Assembly: GCF_033366695.1 (NCBI RefSeq) | Contig: NZ_JAOBTQ010000001.1 | Coordinates: forward strand, 3,224,001 to 3,288,000 | Direction of reading: 5' to 3' | Length of the DNA stretch: 64,000 nucleotides | DNA from: Streptomyces sp. SCL15-4 | GTDB lineage: Bacteria > Actinomycetota > Actinomycetes > Streptomycetales > Streptomycetaceae | Shown: positions 21,093-30,740 of the stretch, in pieces | Layout: each line of letters begins with the position of its first letter | Position numbering within the stretch: the first letter of the stretch is position 1 | Translations under genes and position numbers: made by a program | Notes under the pieces: generated by a model | Database searches by the model: none | Seen by the model: the letters and a program-made list of their open reading frames with translations, nothing else | What the model was told of the DNA's origin: nothing

Positions 21093-22048
21093 CCGAGGAC
21101 CACGTATTCACCCTCACCGAGGCGGAGAGGGAGCGGACCGGGGCGGTCGCCGAGGCGCTCGCCGAGGTGGAGCCGCGCCTGGTCGACGACCGGAGCTGGC
21201 TGGACGCCTGCCGCGGGATGTCCGAGGAACTCCCCGGCCGGCTGCGCCGCAGACTGCGGGAGTTCCGGCACGACCCGGAGGCGGACGGCATGCTGCTGGT
21301 CCGCAACCTGCCGCTGGGTCCCGCGCTCGCGCCCACGCCCACCGTCCGGGAGTCGGTCGAGCGGGCGGCCACCCCGGCCGCCGGGACCATCGCCCTGGTC
21401 TCCTCGCAGCTCGGCGAGGTCATCGCCTACCGGGACGAGAAGAGCGGCGCCCTGGTGCAGAACGTCGTACCGGTGGCCGGCCGCGAGGAGCAGCAGAGCA
21501 ACGCCGGTTCGGTCCCCCTGGAACTGCACGTGGAGAACGCCTTCCACGCCCACCGGCCGGACATGGTCGCGCTGCTGTGCCTGCGCCCCGACCACGACGG
21601 CGGCGCCGGTCTGCGGGTCGCCTCGGTCCGCCGGGCGATCGCGCTGCTGCCGTACGACGTGCGCAAGGTGCTCGGCGAGGAACGGTTCCGCACCGAGGTG
21701 CCGCCGTCCTTCGGCGGGCCCGGCGGACAGGCCCCGCCGCACCCGGTCCTGTGCGGCGACGTCGACGACCCCGACGTCCGGGTGGACTTCCACGCCACGC
21801 ATCCCGGGGACGAGCAGGCCGCCGAGGCGATGACGGTGCTGCGGGCCGCCCTGGACACCGTCACCCGCGCCGTCTACCTGCGCCCGGGCGACCTCGCGAT
21901 CGTGGACAACCGGGTCACCCTGCACGGCCGCACCCACTTCACCCCGCGCTATGACGGCGAGGACCGCTGGCTGCACCGCACCTTCATCCACCTCGACCAC
22001 CGCCGGTCCCGCGCGCTGCGCGCCGACAACGGCCAGGTGCTGTCGTGA
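21089..22048 (+). CDS. AsnO/VioC-like Fe(II)/2-oxoglutarate oxygenase
   Basis: 319 aa. The metal ligands are HVE (H147, E149) and distal H279 in [18 protein letters not shown], followed by DRWLHRTF with the cosubstrate Arg. The pattern ([21 protein letters not shown]) is that of the asparagine/arginine hydroxylase group that includes AsnO, VioC and KtzO. AsnO hydroxylates free Asn at the beta carbon. The last A domain of the neighbouring NRPS has an Asn-like pocket, so Asn is the leading candidate substrate; Arg, Gln or Orn are not excluded. ATG at 21089 overlaps the NRPS stop (ATGA) with an AGGAAGG ribosome site. Confidence 0.9.
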   Translation: MTEDHVFTLTEAERERTGAVAEALAEVEPRLVDDRSWLDACRGMSEELPGRLRRRLREFRHDPEADGMLLVRNLPLGPALAPTPTVRESVERAATPAAGTIALVSSQLGEVIAYRDEKSGALVQNVVPVAGREEQQSNAGSVPLELHVENAFHAHRPDMVALLCLRPDHDGGAGLRVASVRRAIALLPYDVRKVLGEERFRTEVPPSFGGPGGQAPPHPVLCGDVDDPDVRVDFHATHPGDEQAAEAMTVLRAALDTVTRAVYLRPGDLAIVDNRVTLHGRTHFTPRYDGEDRWLHRTFIHLDHRRSRALRADNGQVLS

Positions 22049-23133
22049 GGCGGCTCCCGCTGGTCGTCGTGGCCCTGCTCATGGGGCTGGTGCCCGCGGT
22101 GCCGGCCGCCGCCGCGAAGGGGGCCGGGACGCACCGGGCCGACCGGCCCGAGGTGGTCGTGATCGGCACCGGCGGCACCATCACCGGCGTCGCCGGGGAC
22201 CGGGCCGCCTTCGAGGACTACGACGGCAGCGTGCTGCCGGTCGCGGACATCGTGTCCGGCCTGCGCCCGGAGCTGGACGAGGTGGCGCGGGTCTCCACCC
22301 GGGAGGGGCCGGAGCAGACCGCGATGACCGACTACTACGACCTGTCCCGCCAGGTCGACCGGGCGCTGCGCACGGCGGACGCGGTCGTGGTCACGGCGGG
22401 CACCAAGTCCCTGGAGGAGCTGGCCTACTTCCTCGACCTGACCGTGCGCAGCCCGAAGCCCGTGGTCGTGACCGGGTCCATGCGGCCGTCCAACGTGTTC
22501 GGCGCGGACGGCCCCGCCAACCTCTACAACTCGGTCGTGCTGGCCGCGAGCGGGCGCACCCGGTGCTTCGGCACGGTCGTGGAGTTCAACAACGAGATCC
22601 TCGCCGCCCGGGAGGCCACCAAGACCACCACGCTCCGCCTCGACGCCTTCCGGGCCGGGGAGGACGGGGTGCTCGGCACCGTGGACGGCGACCGCATCCG
22701 GCTGCCGCGGGCGCCCGCCAGGGTCCAGAAGTGCGGCAAGGACGGCTGGCGCACGCCGTTCGACCTGTCCGGGATCCGGCGGGCCAAGCTGCCGCGGACC
22801 GAGATCGTCGCCTCCTACCCGGACGCCGGCGGCGAGGCCATCACCGCGTTCGCCGACGCGGGCGTGGCGGGCATCGTCGTCGCCGGCGACCCCTCGCCCG
22901 GCGAGGCGGGCGCGCTGCGCGGCGCCCTCGGCAAGGGCGTGACGGTCGTGGCCGCGGCCCGGACGGGCGGCGGCGCCGTGTACGACGCCCACGCCCCCGG
23001 CGTCCTGCCCGCCGAGGACCTGCTGCCGCAGAAGGCCCGCGTCCTGCTGCTGCTCACGCTCGCCACCACCCGGGAGCCCGCGGCCGTCGCCGAGCGATTC
23101 GCCCGCTACGGCGTCCCGCAGTTCACCTCCTGA
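22045..23133 (+). CDS. Secreted asparaginase-fold protein with altered catalytic residues
   Basis: 362 aa. A signal peptide covers residues 1-24 (basic start, hydrophobic core, VPAAAA). The type II L-asparaginase fold is clear: GTGGTITG (T45, first catalytic Thr), SMRPSNVFGADGPANLYN, and PQKARVLLLL near the end. Against E. coli AnsB the second catalytic cluster is different: GTDT reads GTKS (T120 kept, Asp replaced by K121), the catalytic Lys162 position is Gly (G170), and the substrate-binding Ser-Gln-Asp segment reads PEQ (89-91). Ordinary asparaginase activity is therefore doubtful. GTG at 22045 overlaps the oxygenase stop (GTGA), placing it firmly in the NRPS operon. It may act outside the cell on the product, in resistance or activation, or be a divergent hydrolase; this is inference. 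Confidence 0.85.
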   Translation: MRRLPLVVVALLMGLVPAVPAAAAKGAGTHRADRPEVVVIGTGGTITGVAGDRAAFEDYDGSVLPVADIVSGLRPELDEVARVSTREGPEQTAMTDYYDLSRQVDRALRTADAVVVTAGTKSLEELAYFLDLTVRSPKPVVVTGSMRPSNVFGADGPANLYNSVVLAASGRTRCFGTVVEFNNEILAAREATKTTTLRLDAFRAGEDGVLGTVDGDRIRLPRAPARVQKCGKDGWRTPFDLSGIRRAKLPRTEIVASYPDAGGEAITAFADAGVAGIVVAGDPSPGEAGALRGALGKGVTVVAAARTGGGAVYDAHAPGVLPAEDLLPQKARVLLLLTLATTREPAAVAERFARYGVPQFTS

Positions 23134-23189
23134 CCCGCTCCCGCACCCCGGCACTCCCGTACTCCCGGCAGACCGAAGGAGACCCTGTC

Positions 23190-26100
23190 ATGACCGCCCC
23201 GACGCCCGTCCCCGAGCTGGTGGCCCGGCAGATCGCGCTGACCCCGGACCGGCCGGCGGTGGCCGCGGCCGGCAGGCAGCTGACCTACGCCGAGCTGGAC
23301 GCCCGGGCCGACGCCCTGGCCCACGCCCTCGTCGCCCACGGCGCGGCACCCGACCAGCCGGTCGGCGTCCTGCTGCCGCGCGGCCCCGACCTCGTCGTCA
23401 CCCTGCTCGCCGTCTGGCGGGCGGGGGCCGCCTACCTGCCCCTGGACCCCGGCCACCCGCCCGCCCGGCTGTCCGGCCTGGTCGAGCAGACCGGGCTCGC
23501 CCTGGTCGTCACCGACCCCGCCGGGCACGCCCGGGTCACCGCGGCCGGCGCCACTGCGGTGCTCGCCGGCGCCGCCGCCCCGGCCGAGGGGTTCGCGCGG
23601 GCCGCCGCCGAGCCCGGCCGGGCCGCGTACGTGATGCACACCTCCGGCTCGACCGGCCGCCCGAAGGGCGTGGTGATCGACCACGCGGGCCTCGCCAACC
23701 GCGTCCGGTGGGCGATCGGCTCGCTCGGCCTGGACGCCTCGGACCGGGTGCTGCAGAAGACGCCGGTGACCTTCGACGCGGCCGGCTGGGAGATCTTCGC
23801 GCCGCTCGCCGTCGGCGGCACGGTGGTGCTCGCGCCGGAGGGTGCCGAGCGGGACCCGGCGGCCCTGCTGAGGGCCGTCGCCGACACCGGCGCGAGCGTG
23901 CTCCAGGTGGTGCCGTCCGTGCTGCGCGCGCTGACCGAGGAGGACGGCTGGGACCGCTGCGGCGCGCTGCGCGTGCTGTGCTGCGCCGGTGAGCCGCTGC
24001 ACGCCGAGGCGGTCCAGCGGGTCCTCGAGCTGGCCCCGGCCGGGGTCGCGGTCTGGAACACCTACGGGCCGACCGAGTGCTCCGTCGACATCACCGCCCA
24101 CCGTTTCGACCCGGCGCAGCGCTCCGGTCCGGTGCCGATCGGCCGGCCGATCACCGGGACGCGCGTGCTGGTGCTGGACGAGCGGGGCGAACCGGCGGAC
24201 GTGGGCGAGCTGTTCGCGGGCGGGGTGGGAGTGGCCCGCGGCTACCTCGGCCGCGCCGACCTGACGGCCGAGCGGTTCGTGCCCGACCCGTACGGGCCCG
24301 CCGGAGCGCGGCTGTACCGCACCGGCGACCGGGTCCGGGTGCGCCCGGACGGGGCCCTGGAGTACCTCGGGCGCATCGACCGCCAAGTCAAGATCAACGG
24401 CGTCCGGATCGAGCCGGGCGAGATCGAGGCCGCCTTGGAGGCCCATCCCGCGGTCGGCGGCGCCGCCGTCGTGCCGGTCGGGGCGCCGGGCGGCGGACCG
24501 GCCCTGGCCGCCTACGTCCGGGCGCCGGAGGTGCCGGACGGGCTGCGCGGCTATCTCGCCGAGCGGCTGCCGGGCACCCATGTGCCGTCGGTGCTGATCG
24601 CGGTCGACCGCTTCCCGGTCACCTCCAGCGGCAAGCTGGACCGGTCGGCCCTGCCCGCGCCGGTCCTCCCGGCGCCGGCCGGCCGGCGCCAGTCGGCGGC
24701 CGAGGAGACGGTGTCCCGGGTCTGGCGCGACCTGTTCAAGAGCGACGCCATCGGCCCCGACGCCGACTTCTACCAACTCGGCGGAACGTCCCTGCAGTTC
24801 ACCCGGCTGGTCAGCCGGCTGCGCAAGGCGACCGGCCGCGACCTGGCCCTCGCGGACCTGCTGACCGCCACCACGATCGCCGACCAGGCCCGCCTGCTCG
24901 ACGGCCCCGGCGACGAGGACGGCCCGGTGCCGTCGGACGGCCGGAGCGACCCGCTCGACGCCCCCGCCGGCCAGGACGGCCCGGTGCCGCTGCCCCGCAC
25001 CGGCCCGCTGCCCCTGTCCTTCGGCCAGCGCCGGCTGTGGGTGCTGGACCGGATGAAGCCGCGCAGCCGCGAGTGGGTGTCCGCGCTGTTCCTGCCGGTG
25101 CCGGACGGCACCGGCACGGAGCGGGTCGCCGCCGCGCTGGACAGGCTGGTGGAGCGGCACGAGGCGCTGCGCACCGCGTTCACCGTCCGGGACGGCGAAC
25201 CGATGCAGCTGATACAGCCGCCGAGCCCGCTGGGGCTGACCACGGCCGAGGCCGGTCCCGAGGAGCTGCCCGCCGTGCTCGACCGCGAGCTGGACCGGGG
25301 CTTCGACCTGGCGGGCGGTCCGCTCGCCCGGGCCCTGCTGGCCCGCGATCCCGCGCCCGGCGGCCGGCAGGTGCTGGTGCTCTCGGTGCACCACATCATC
25401 TGCGACGGCTGGTCCTCCTCGGTGCTCGAACGCGAGTTCACCGCGATCCTCTCCGCGCTGCGCGCGGGCCGCGAGCCGCACCTGCCCGCCCTGCCGGTCC
25501 AGTACGCCGACTTCGCCGCCTGGCAGCGACAGCGGATCACACCCGAGACGGTGGAGAGGGAACTCGCCTACTGGCGTACGGCCCTCAAGGGCGCGGCCCC
25601 GCTGGAGCCGAGGCCCGACCGTCCGCGGCCCCGGGTGCGCGACGGCAGGGGCGCGATGGTGCCGCTGGAACTGCCGCCCGAGGTCACCGAGGCCCTCACC
25701 GAGCTGGGCCGGAGCCGCGGGGCCACTCCGTTCATGACGCTGCTCACCGGCTTCGCCACGCTGCTCGCCCGCCGCACCGGACAGTGGGACGCCGTGCTCG
25801 GCACTCCGGTGGCCGGCCGCGACCGGCCCGGGACCGAAGGCGTGGTCGGCTTCTTCCTCAACAGCCTGGTGCTGCGCCTCGGCCTGTCCGGCGGGCTGTC
25901 CTTCGGCGCGGGTGTCGAGCGGGTCCGGGACGCCTGCCGGGCGGCCTTCGCCCACCAGGACCTGCCCTTCGAGCAGCTCGTCGCCGACCTCGCCCCCGAG
26001 CGGGACTCCTCGCGCACCCCGCTCTACCAGGTCGCCTTCGACCTGCACGACGAGGAGCTGACCGGCTCGGCCGCCGAGGCGGCCGACCTGGCGGCCCTGG

Positions 26101-28154
26101 TGGAGGTCTCCCGGATCGCCAAGACCGACCTCACCCTCTATCTGCGCCGCCGCCCCGACGGAGGGATGTCCGGCGGCCTGGAGTACGCGACCGCCCTGTT
26201 CGAGCGGGACACCGTCGAGCGCATGGCGGACCAGTTCGCCCTGCTGCTCCGGCAGGCCTCGGCGCACCCGGACACCCGCCTGGACGCACTCGATCTGCTC
26301 CCGGCCGCCGAGCGCGGAGCGCTGCTGCGCTGGAGCGGCACCCCCGCCCCGGCCCACACCGCCGACGCGCCGGGCCTCTTCGAGCGGCAGGCCGACGCCA
26401 CCCCCGACGCGGTCGCGCTGCGCACCGAATCCGGCGAGGTCACCTTCGCCGAGCTGGACCGGCGCGCCAACCGCGTCGCCCACCGGCTGCGGGATCTCGG
26501 CGCCGGCGCGGACACGGTCGTCGGCGTCCTGGTCGACCGCGGCGCCGACCTGATCGCCTCCCTGCTCGGCGTGTGGAAGGCGGGCGCGGCCTACCTGCCG
26601 ATCGAGCCGGGCACACCGGCCGAGCGGATCCGGTACATGCTGGCCGACGCCGGGACCGGCCTGCTCCTGTCCCGCACGGCCCTCGACGGCGTCCGCACCG
26701 TGTCCCCGGGCCCGGACGGCACCGAGGCCTCCACCCGGCCCGACCGCCCGGCCGACCCGGAGCGGCTGGCGTACGTCATCTACACCTCCGGTTCGACGGG
26801 CAGACCCAAGGGCGTCGAGATCACCCACGCCGCTCTCGCGGGCCATCTGCGGTGGGCCGTGGACGAGTTGGCGCTCGCGGCCCCGGGCGGCGCGGCGGTG
26901 TTCACCTCGGTCGCCTTCGACCTCGGCGTCCCCAACCTGTGGGCGGGCCTGCTGGCCGGCCGGCCGACCACGCTGCTGCCGCAGGACCTGGACCTGACCG
27001 AACTGGGCGCCCGTCTGGTCGCCGCCGCACCGCTGGCCTTCCTCAAGCTCACGCCCGGCCACCTGGAGATCCTGTCCGGGCTGCCCGAGGAGCGGATCGC
27101 CGGCCTCGCGGCCCGGATCGTCGTCGCGGGCGAGGCGCTGCCCACCGCCCTGGCCGAACGCTGGGCCTCCTTGCTCGGACCGGGCCGGCTGATCAACGAG
27201 TACGGCCCCACCGAGACCTGTGTGGGCGCCACCGTCCACCCGGTCACGGCGGGCTCCGGCCAAGACGGCGTGCCCATCGGCCGCGCCCTGCCCGGCGTAC
27301 GGACGCATGTGCTGGACTCCTGGCTCCGGCCGGTCCCCATCGGCGCGGTCGGCGAACTGTGCGTCGGCGGCGCGGGGGTCGCCCGCGGCTACACCGGCAG
27401 GCCGGAGCAGACCGCGGACCGGTTCGTCCCCGACCCGTTCGGGCAGCCGGGCGACCGGCTGTACCGGACCGGCGACCTGGCCCGGGTGCTGGACGGCGGC
27501 GAGGTGGAGTTCCTCGGCCGCGCCGACACCCAGGTCAAGATCCGCGGCTACCGCGTGGAGCTTTCCGAGATCGCCGCGGTGGTAGCCGAGCATCCGCAGG
27601 TCAGGCAGGCCGTGGCCACCGCGCACGACGGGCTGCTCCAGGTCGTCTACGTCCCGGACGGCACCGAGCCCTCCACGCGGTCGCTCACGGCACTGTGCGC
27701 CGCCCGGCTGCCCGCGTACATGCAGCCCGCCGCGTTCACCGCGCTGGCCGCGATGCCGCTGAACGCCAACGGCAAGGTCGACCGCGACGCGCTGCCCGCG
27801 CCCGCTCCCCGCGAGAGCGAACTGGTGCCGCCGCGCGGGATCGTCGAGGAACGGGTCGCGGAGATCTTCACCGGCCTGCTCGCGGCCCCGGTGGGCGCGC
27901 ACACCGGCTTCTTCCGGGCCGGGGGCAACTCGATCCTCGCCATCCGGCTGGTGGCCGCGCTCCAGGACGCCTTCGACGTGGACCTGCCGATCAGGGCCGT
28001 CTTCGAGGGCCCGACCGTCGCCGAACTGGCGGCCCTGATCGAGGACTTGGTCCGTTCCGAGCTCGACGCGATGTCCGACGCCGAGCTCAACGCCTACGGA
28101 AAGGAGGACGTCAATGGACTTCGCCTTGACGACCGAGCAGCAGCGTCGTCGTGA
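23190..28154 (+). CDS. Nonribosomal peptide synthetase, A-T-C-A-T
   Basis: 1654 aa from ATG 23190 (GAAGGAG ribosome site). Domains by residue: A1 5-487, T1 500-570 (LGGTS), C 605-1040 (HHIICDG), A2 1060-1540, T2 1550-1625 (AGGNS). It lacks an N-terminal C domain, so A1-T1 probably uses the terminal C domain of the NRPS at 15390. By-eye pocket codes: A1 DAWQCATVDK (start resembles Gln codes, weak); A2 DLPKVAEVGK, close to the Asn code DLTKLGEVGK. No release domain is present. Its last 41 bases overlap the next gene, so the final residues are read in a different frame from the dehydrogenase start. Confidence 0.96.
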   Translation: MTAPTPVPELVARQIALTPDRPAVAAAGRQLTYAELDARADALAHALVAHGAAPDQPVGVLLPRGPDLVVTLLAVWRAGAAYLPLDPGHPPARLSGLVEQTGLALVVTDPAGHARVTAAGATAVLAGAAAPAEGFARAAAEPGRAAYVMHTSGSTGRPKGVVIDHAGLANRVRWAIGSLGLDASDRVLQKTPVTFDAAGWEIFAPLAVGGTVVLAPEGAERDPAALLRAVADTGASVLQVVPSVLRALTEEDGWDRCGALRVLCCAGEPLHAEAVQRVLELAPAGVAVWNTYGPTECSVDITAHRFDPAQRSGPVPIGRPITGTRVLVLDERGEPADVGELFAGGVGVARGYLGRADLTAERFVPDPYGPAGARLYRTGDRVRVRPDGALEYLGRIDRQVKINGVRIEPGEIEAALEAHPAVGGAAVVPVGAPGGGPALAAYVRAPEVPDGLRGYLAERLPGTHVPSVLIAVDRFPVTSSGKLDRSALPAPVLPAPAGRRQSAAEETVSRVWRDLFKSDAIGPDADFYQLGGTSLQFTRLVSRLRKATGRDLALADLLTATTIADQARLLDGPGDEDGPVPSDGRSDPLDAPAGQDGPVPLPRTGPLPLSFGQRRLWVLDRMKPRSREWVSALFLPVPDGTGTERVAAALDRLVERHEALRTAFTVRDGEPMQLIQPPSPLGLTTAEAGPEELPAVLDRELDRGFDLAGGPLARALLARDPAPGGRQVLVLSVHHIICDGWSSSVLEREFTAILSALRAGREPHLPALPVQYADFAAWQRQRITPETVERELAYWRTALKGAAPLEPRPDRPRPRVRDGRGAMVPLELPPEVTEALTELGRSRGATPFMTLLTGFATLLARRTGQWDAVLGTPVAGRDRPGTEGVVGFFLNSLVLRLGLSGGLSFGAGVERVRDACRAAFAHQDLPFEQLVADLAPERDSSRTPLYQVAFDLHDEELTGSAAEAADLAALVEVSRIAKTDLTLYLRRRPDGGMSGGLEYATALFERDTVERMADQFALLLRQASAHPDTRLDALDLLPAAERGALLRWSGTPAPAHTADAPGLFERQADATPDAVALRTESGEVTFAELDRRANRVAHRLRDLGAGADTVVGVLVDRGADLIASLLGVWKAGAAYLPIEPGTPAERIRYMLADAGTGLLLSRTALDGVRTVSPGPDGTEASTRPDRPADPERLAYVIYTSGSTGRPKGVEITHAALAGHLRWAVDELALAAPGGAAVFTSVAFDLGVPNLWAGLLAGRPTTLLPQDLDLTELGARLVAAAPLAFLKLTPGHLEILSGLPEERIAGLAARIVVAGEALPTALAERWASLLGPGRLINEYGPTETCVGATVHPVTAGSGQDGVPIGRALPGVRTHVLDSWLRPVPIGAVGELCVGGAGVARGYTGRPEQTADRFVPDPFGQPGDRLYRTGDLARVLDGGEVEFLGRADTQVKIRGYRVELSEIAAVVAEHPQVRQAVATAHDGLLQVVYVPDGTEPSTRSLTALCAARLPAYMQPAAFTALAAMPLNANGKVDRDALPAPAPRESELVPPRGIVEERVAEIFTGLLAAPVGAHTGFFRAGGNSILAIRLVAALQDAFDVDLPIRAVFEGPTVAELAALIEDLVRSELDAMSDAELNAYGKEDVNGLRLDDRAAASS

Positions 28155-29256
28155 CCGGTTGCTGGCCGCGATCCGGGAGGAGCTGCCGGGCCGCCGGCGC
28201 ACGGACCCCGCGGACCATTTCGACCGGGAGGACTGGGCCAGGGCGGCGGCCCTCGGGCTCACCGGGCTGTGCCTGCCCGAGGAGGCCGGCGGCGGCGGGC
28301 TCGGCGCCCTGGACACCGCGCTGTGCCTGGAGGCGTTCGGCCAGGGCTGCCTGGACACCGGGCTGGCCTTCGGGGTCGCCGCCCATCTGCTGGCCTGCGC
28401 GGTGCCGGTACGGGACTTCGCCGGCGCCGAGGTGCGGGAGGAGCTGCTGAAGGGCCTGGCCACCGGCTCGCTGATCGCGTCCAACGCGATCACCGAGGAC
28501 GGTGCGGGCTCCGACACCGCCCGGCTGGAGATGACCGCCCGGCGCGACGGCGACTGCTACGTGATCGACGGCGTGAAGTCGTTCGCGAGCAACGCCCCGC
28601 TGTCTGACGTGATCGTCACCTACGCCGTCACCGAGCCCGAGGCGGGGTTCCTCGGCACCAGCGGGTTCGCCGTCCCGCGCGAGCTGCCCGGGCTGAGCGT
28701 CGGCCCGCCGCTGGAGAAGATGGGCCTGCACGGCTGCCCGGCCGGCCGGATCACCTTCGACGGGGTCCGGGTTCCCGCCCGCTATCTGCTGGGCGGCGAG
28801 GGCCAGGGCCGGGCGATCTTCCAGCACTCCATGGGCTGGGAACGGGCCTGCCTGTTCGCGATCTACCTGGGAGTGATGACGTACCAGCTGGAGCGGTGCG
28901 TCGCCCATGTCCGGTCGCGCAAGCAGTTCCGCCGCAGGCTGGCCGACTTCCAGGCCGTCTCGCACAAGATCTCGGTGATGTCGGAGCGGCTGGAGGGGGC
29001 GCGGCTGCTGCTGTACCGCGCCTGCTGGCTCACCGACCAGGGCACCGCCGACGCCGGTGCCGTGTCGCTGGCCAAGGTCGCGGTCTCCGAGGCCGCCGTC
29101 GCCAACGCCCGGGACGCGGTCCAGGTCTTCGGCGGCATCGGCTACCTCGCCTCCACCGGCATCGAGCAGCAGCTGCGCGACGCCGTGCCCAGCACGCTCT
29201 TCTCCGGCACCACCGAGATCCACCGGAGCGTCATCGCGAGGGAGAGAGGCTTGTGA
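28114..29256 (+). CDS. L-prolyl-carrier protein dehydrogenase (PltE/RedW-like flavoenzyme)
   Basis: 380 aa acyl-CoA-dehydrogenase fold: LCLPEEAGGGG, SNAITEDGAGSDTARLEMTA, and the C-terminal VFGGIGYLASTGIEQQLRD region. Immediately followed by a prolyl adenylation enzyme and a free carrier protein, it matches the PltE/RedW/CloN3 enzymes that oxidise carrier-bound proline to pyrrole-2-carboxyl-carrier protein using FAD. ATG 28114 has an AAAGGAGG ribosome site and lies inside the end of the preceding NRPS gene. A fatty-acid beta-oxidation role is unlikely in this setting. Confidence 0.9.
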   Translation: MDFALTTEQQRRRDRLLAAIREELPGRRRTDPADHFDREDWARAAALGLTGLCLPEEAGGGGLGALDTALCLEAFGQGCLDTGLAFGVAAHLLACAVPVRDFAGAEVREELLKGLATGSLIASNAITEDGAGSDTARLEMTARRDGDCYVIDGVKSFASNAPLSDVIVTYAVTEPEAGFLGTSGFAVPRELPGLSVGPPLEKMGLHGCPAGRITFDGVRVPARYLLGGEGQGRAIFQHSMGWERACLFAIYLGVMTYQLERCVAHVRSRKQFRRRLADFQAVSHKISVMSERLEGARLLLYRACWLTDQGTADAGAVSLAKVAVSEAAVANARDAVQVFGGIGYLASTGIEQQLRDAVPSTLFSGTTEIHRSVIARERGL

Positions 29257-30740
29257 ACCTGCACGAGCTGGTCATTCGATCCGCCCGGCGCCATCCGGAG
29301 CGGCCGGCCCTCGCGGGCCCGGACCGGGAGCTGAGCTACCGGGAACTCGACCGCGCGGCGAACGCCTACGCCCGGCTCCTCGCCGGGGCCGGGGTGGGCC
29401 ACGGGGACCGGGTCGTCCTGTGGGGCGACAAGTCGCCCTCGGTCGTGGTGGCGATGCAGGCGGTGCTGCGCCTGGGCGCCGTCTACGTGCCCCAGGACGG
29501 CACGGCCCCCCTCGGCAGGGTCGCCACCGTGGCCCGCGACTCGGGCGCCCGGGTGGTGTGCGCGACGGGGACCCGGCTGACGGAGGTCCGCGCGGCGCTC
29601 GGCGGCGTCGCGGCGCTCGACCTGGAGGCCGGCCCGCCCGGCGACGAGGCCGCGCCGCCGGTCGACACGGAGGTGAAGCCGGACGACCCGGCCTTCGTCC
29701 TCTACACCTCCGGCTCCACCGGGACGCCGAAGGGCGTGAGCATCAGCCACCGCAACGCCCGTGCCTTCGTCGACTGGGCCGTGGACCTGCTCGGCGCGGG
29801 CCCCGAGGACCGCTTCGCCAACCACGCGCCGCTCGTCTTCGACCTGTCGGTGCTGGACCTGTACGCCGCCTTCTCGGCCGGCGCCTCGGTCCGCCTGGTC
29901 CCGGCCGCGCTGGCCTACGCGCCCGGCGAGCTGGTGGAGTTCCTGCACCGGGAGCGGATCACCGTCTGGTACTCGGTGCCCTCGGCGCTGATCCTGATGA
30001 TCCGCGGCGGCGGGCTGCTGGACCGGCCCGCTCCCGCCGGACTGCGGGCGCTGCTGTTCGCCGGGGAGCCGTTCCCGGTCGCCCACGTCCGCCGCCTGGC
30101 CGCCTGGACCGACGCCCGCCTGCTCAACCTCTACGGCCCGACCGAGACGAACGTGTGCACCTGGCACGAGGTCGTCCCGGCCGACCTGGAGCGCGACCGG
30201 CCGGTGCCGATCGGCAGGGCCGCGAGCGGCGACGAGGTGTGGGCCAGGACCGACGCCGGCACCGTCGCCGGGCCGGGCGAGCAGGGCGAACTGATCGTCA
30301 CCGGACCGACGGTGATGCTCGGTTACTGGGGCCGCACGCCGTGCTCCGGCGAGTACGCCACCGGCGACATCGTCACCGTGCTGCCCGACGGCTCCTTCGA
30401 CTACGCCGGCCGCCGCGACCACGCGGTGAAGATCCGCGGCCACCGGATCGAACTCGGCGAGATCGAGACCACCTGCAACACCCACGACGCCGTGGAGAAC
30501 GCGGCCGTCGTCGTGGCCGGCGAGGGCATGGACGCCCGGCTGATCGCCTTCGTCGTCCCCGTGGCCGGCGCCCGGCCCGGCGCGCTGGCCCTGCGCCGGC
30601 ACCTGGCGGAGCGGCTGCCCAGCTACATGATCGCCGACCACGTCCATCTGCTCGCCGACCTGCCGAGGACCCGCAACGGAAAGATCGACCGTCCGGCGCT
30701 GGTCCGGCGGCATCTGTCCCTTTCGAAAGGACGCTCGTGA
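29253..30740 (+). CDS. Free-standing L-proline adenylation enzyme (PltF/RedM-like)
   Basis: 495 aa, adenylation domain only (LYTSGSTGTPKG, NLYGPTETN, TGD near 360, NGKIDRPAL at the end). The by-eye pocket code is DLLYLALVCK, which is, as I recall, the code described for PltF-type enzymes that activate L-Pro for pyrrole formation. It would load proline onto the carrier protein encoded next. GTG 29253 overlaps the dehydrogenase stop (GTGA) and its own stop overlaps the carrier start (GTGA). Confidence 0.93.
   Translation: MNLHELVIRSARRHPERPALAGPDRELSYRELDRAANAYARLLAGAGVGHGDRVVLWGDKSPSVVVAMQAVLRLGAVYVPQDGTAPLGRVATVARDSGARVVCATGTRLTEVRAALGGVAALDLEAGPPGDEAAPPVDTEVKPDDPAFVLYTSGSTGTPKGVSISHRNARAFVDWAVDLLGAGPEDRFANHAPLVFDLSVLDLYAAFSAGASVRLVPAALAYAPGELVEFLHRERITVWYSVPSALILMIRGGGLLDRPAPAGLRALLFAGEPFPVAHVRRLAAWTDARLLNLYGPTETNVCTWHEVVPADLERDRPVPIGRAASGDEVWARTDAGTVAGPGEQGELIVTGPTVMLGYWGRTPCSGEYATGDIVTVLPDGSFDYAGRRDHAVKIRGHRIELGEIETTCNTHDAVENAAVVVAGEGMDARLIAFVVPVAGARPGALALRRHLAERLPSYMIADHVHLLADLPRTRNGKIDRPALVRRHLSLSKGRS

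Noticed and set aside
23106..28517. An 1803-residue open frame on the minus strand opposite the A-T-C-A-T gene
   Set aside because: Same artefact. It spans several real plus-strand genes and has no recognisable motif.
28114..29256. Fatty-acid beta-oxidation acyl-CoA dehydrogenase
   Set aside because: Four-base coupling to the prolyl adenylation, carrier and halogenase genes makes prolyl-carrier oxidation far more likely.
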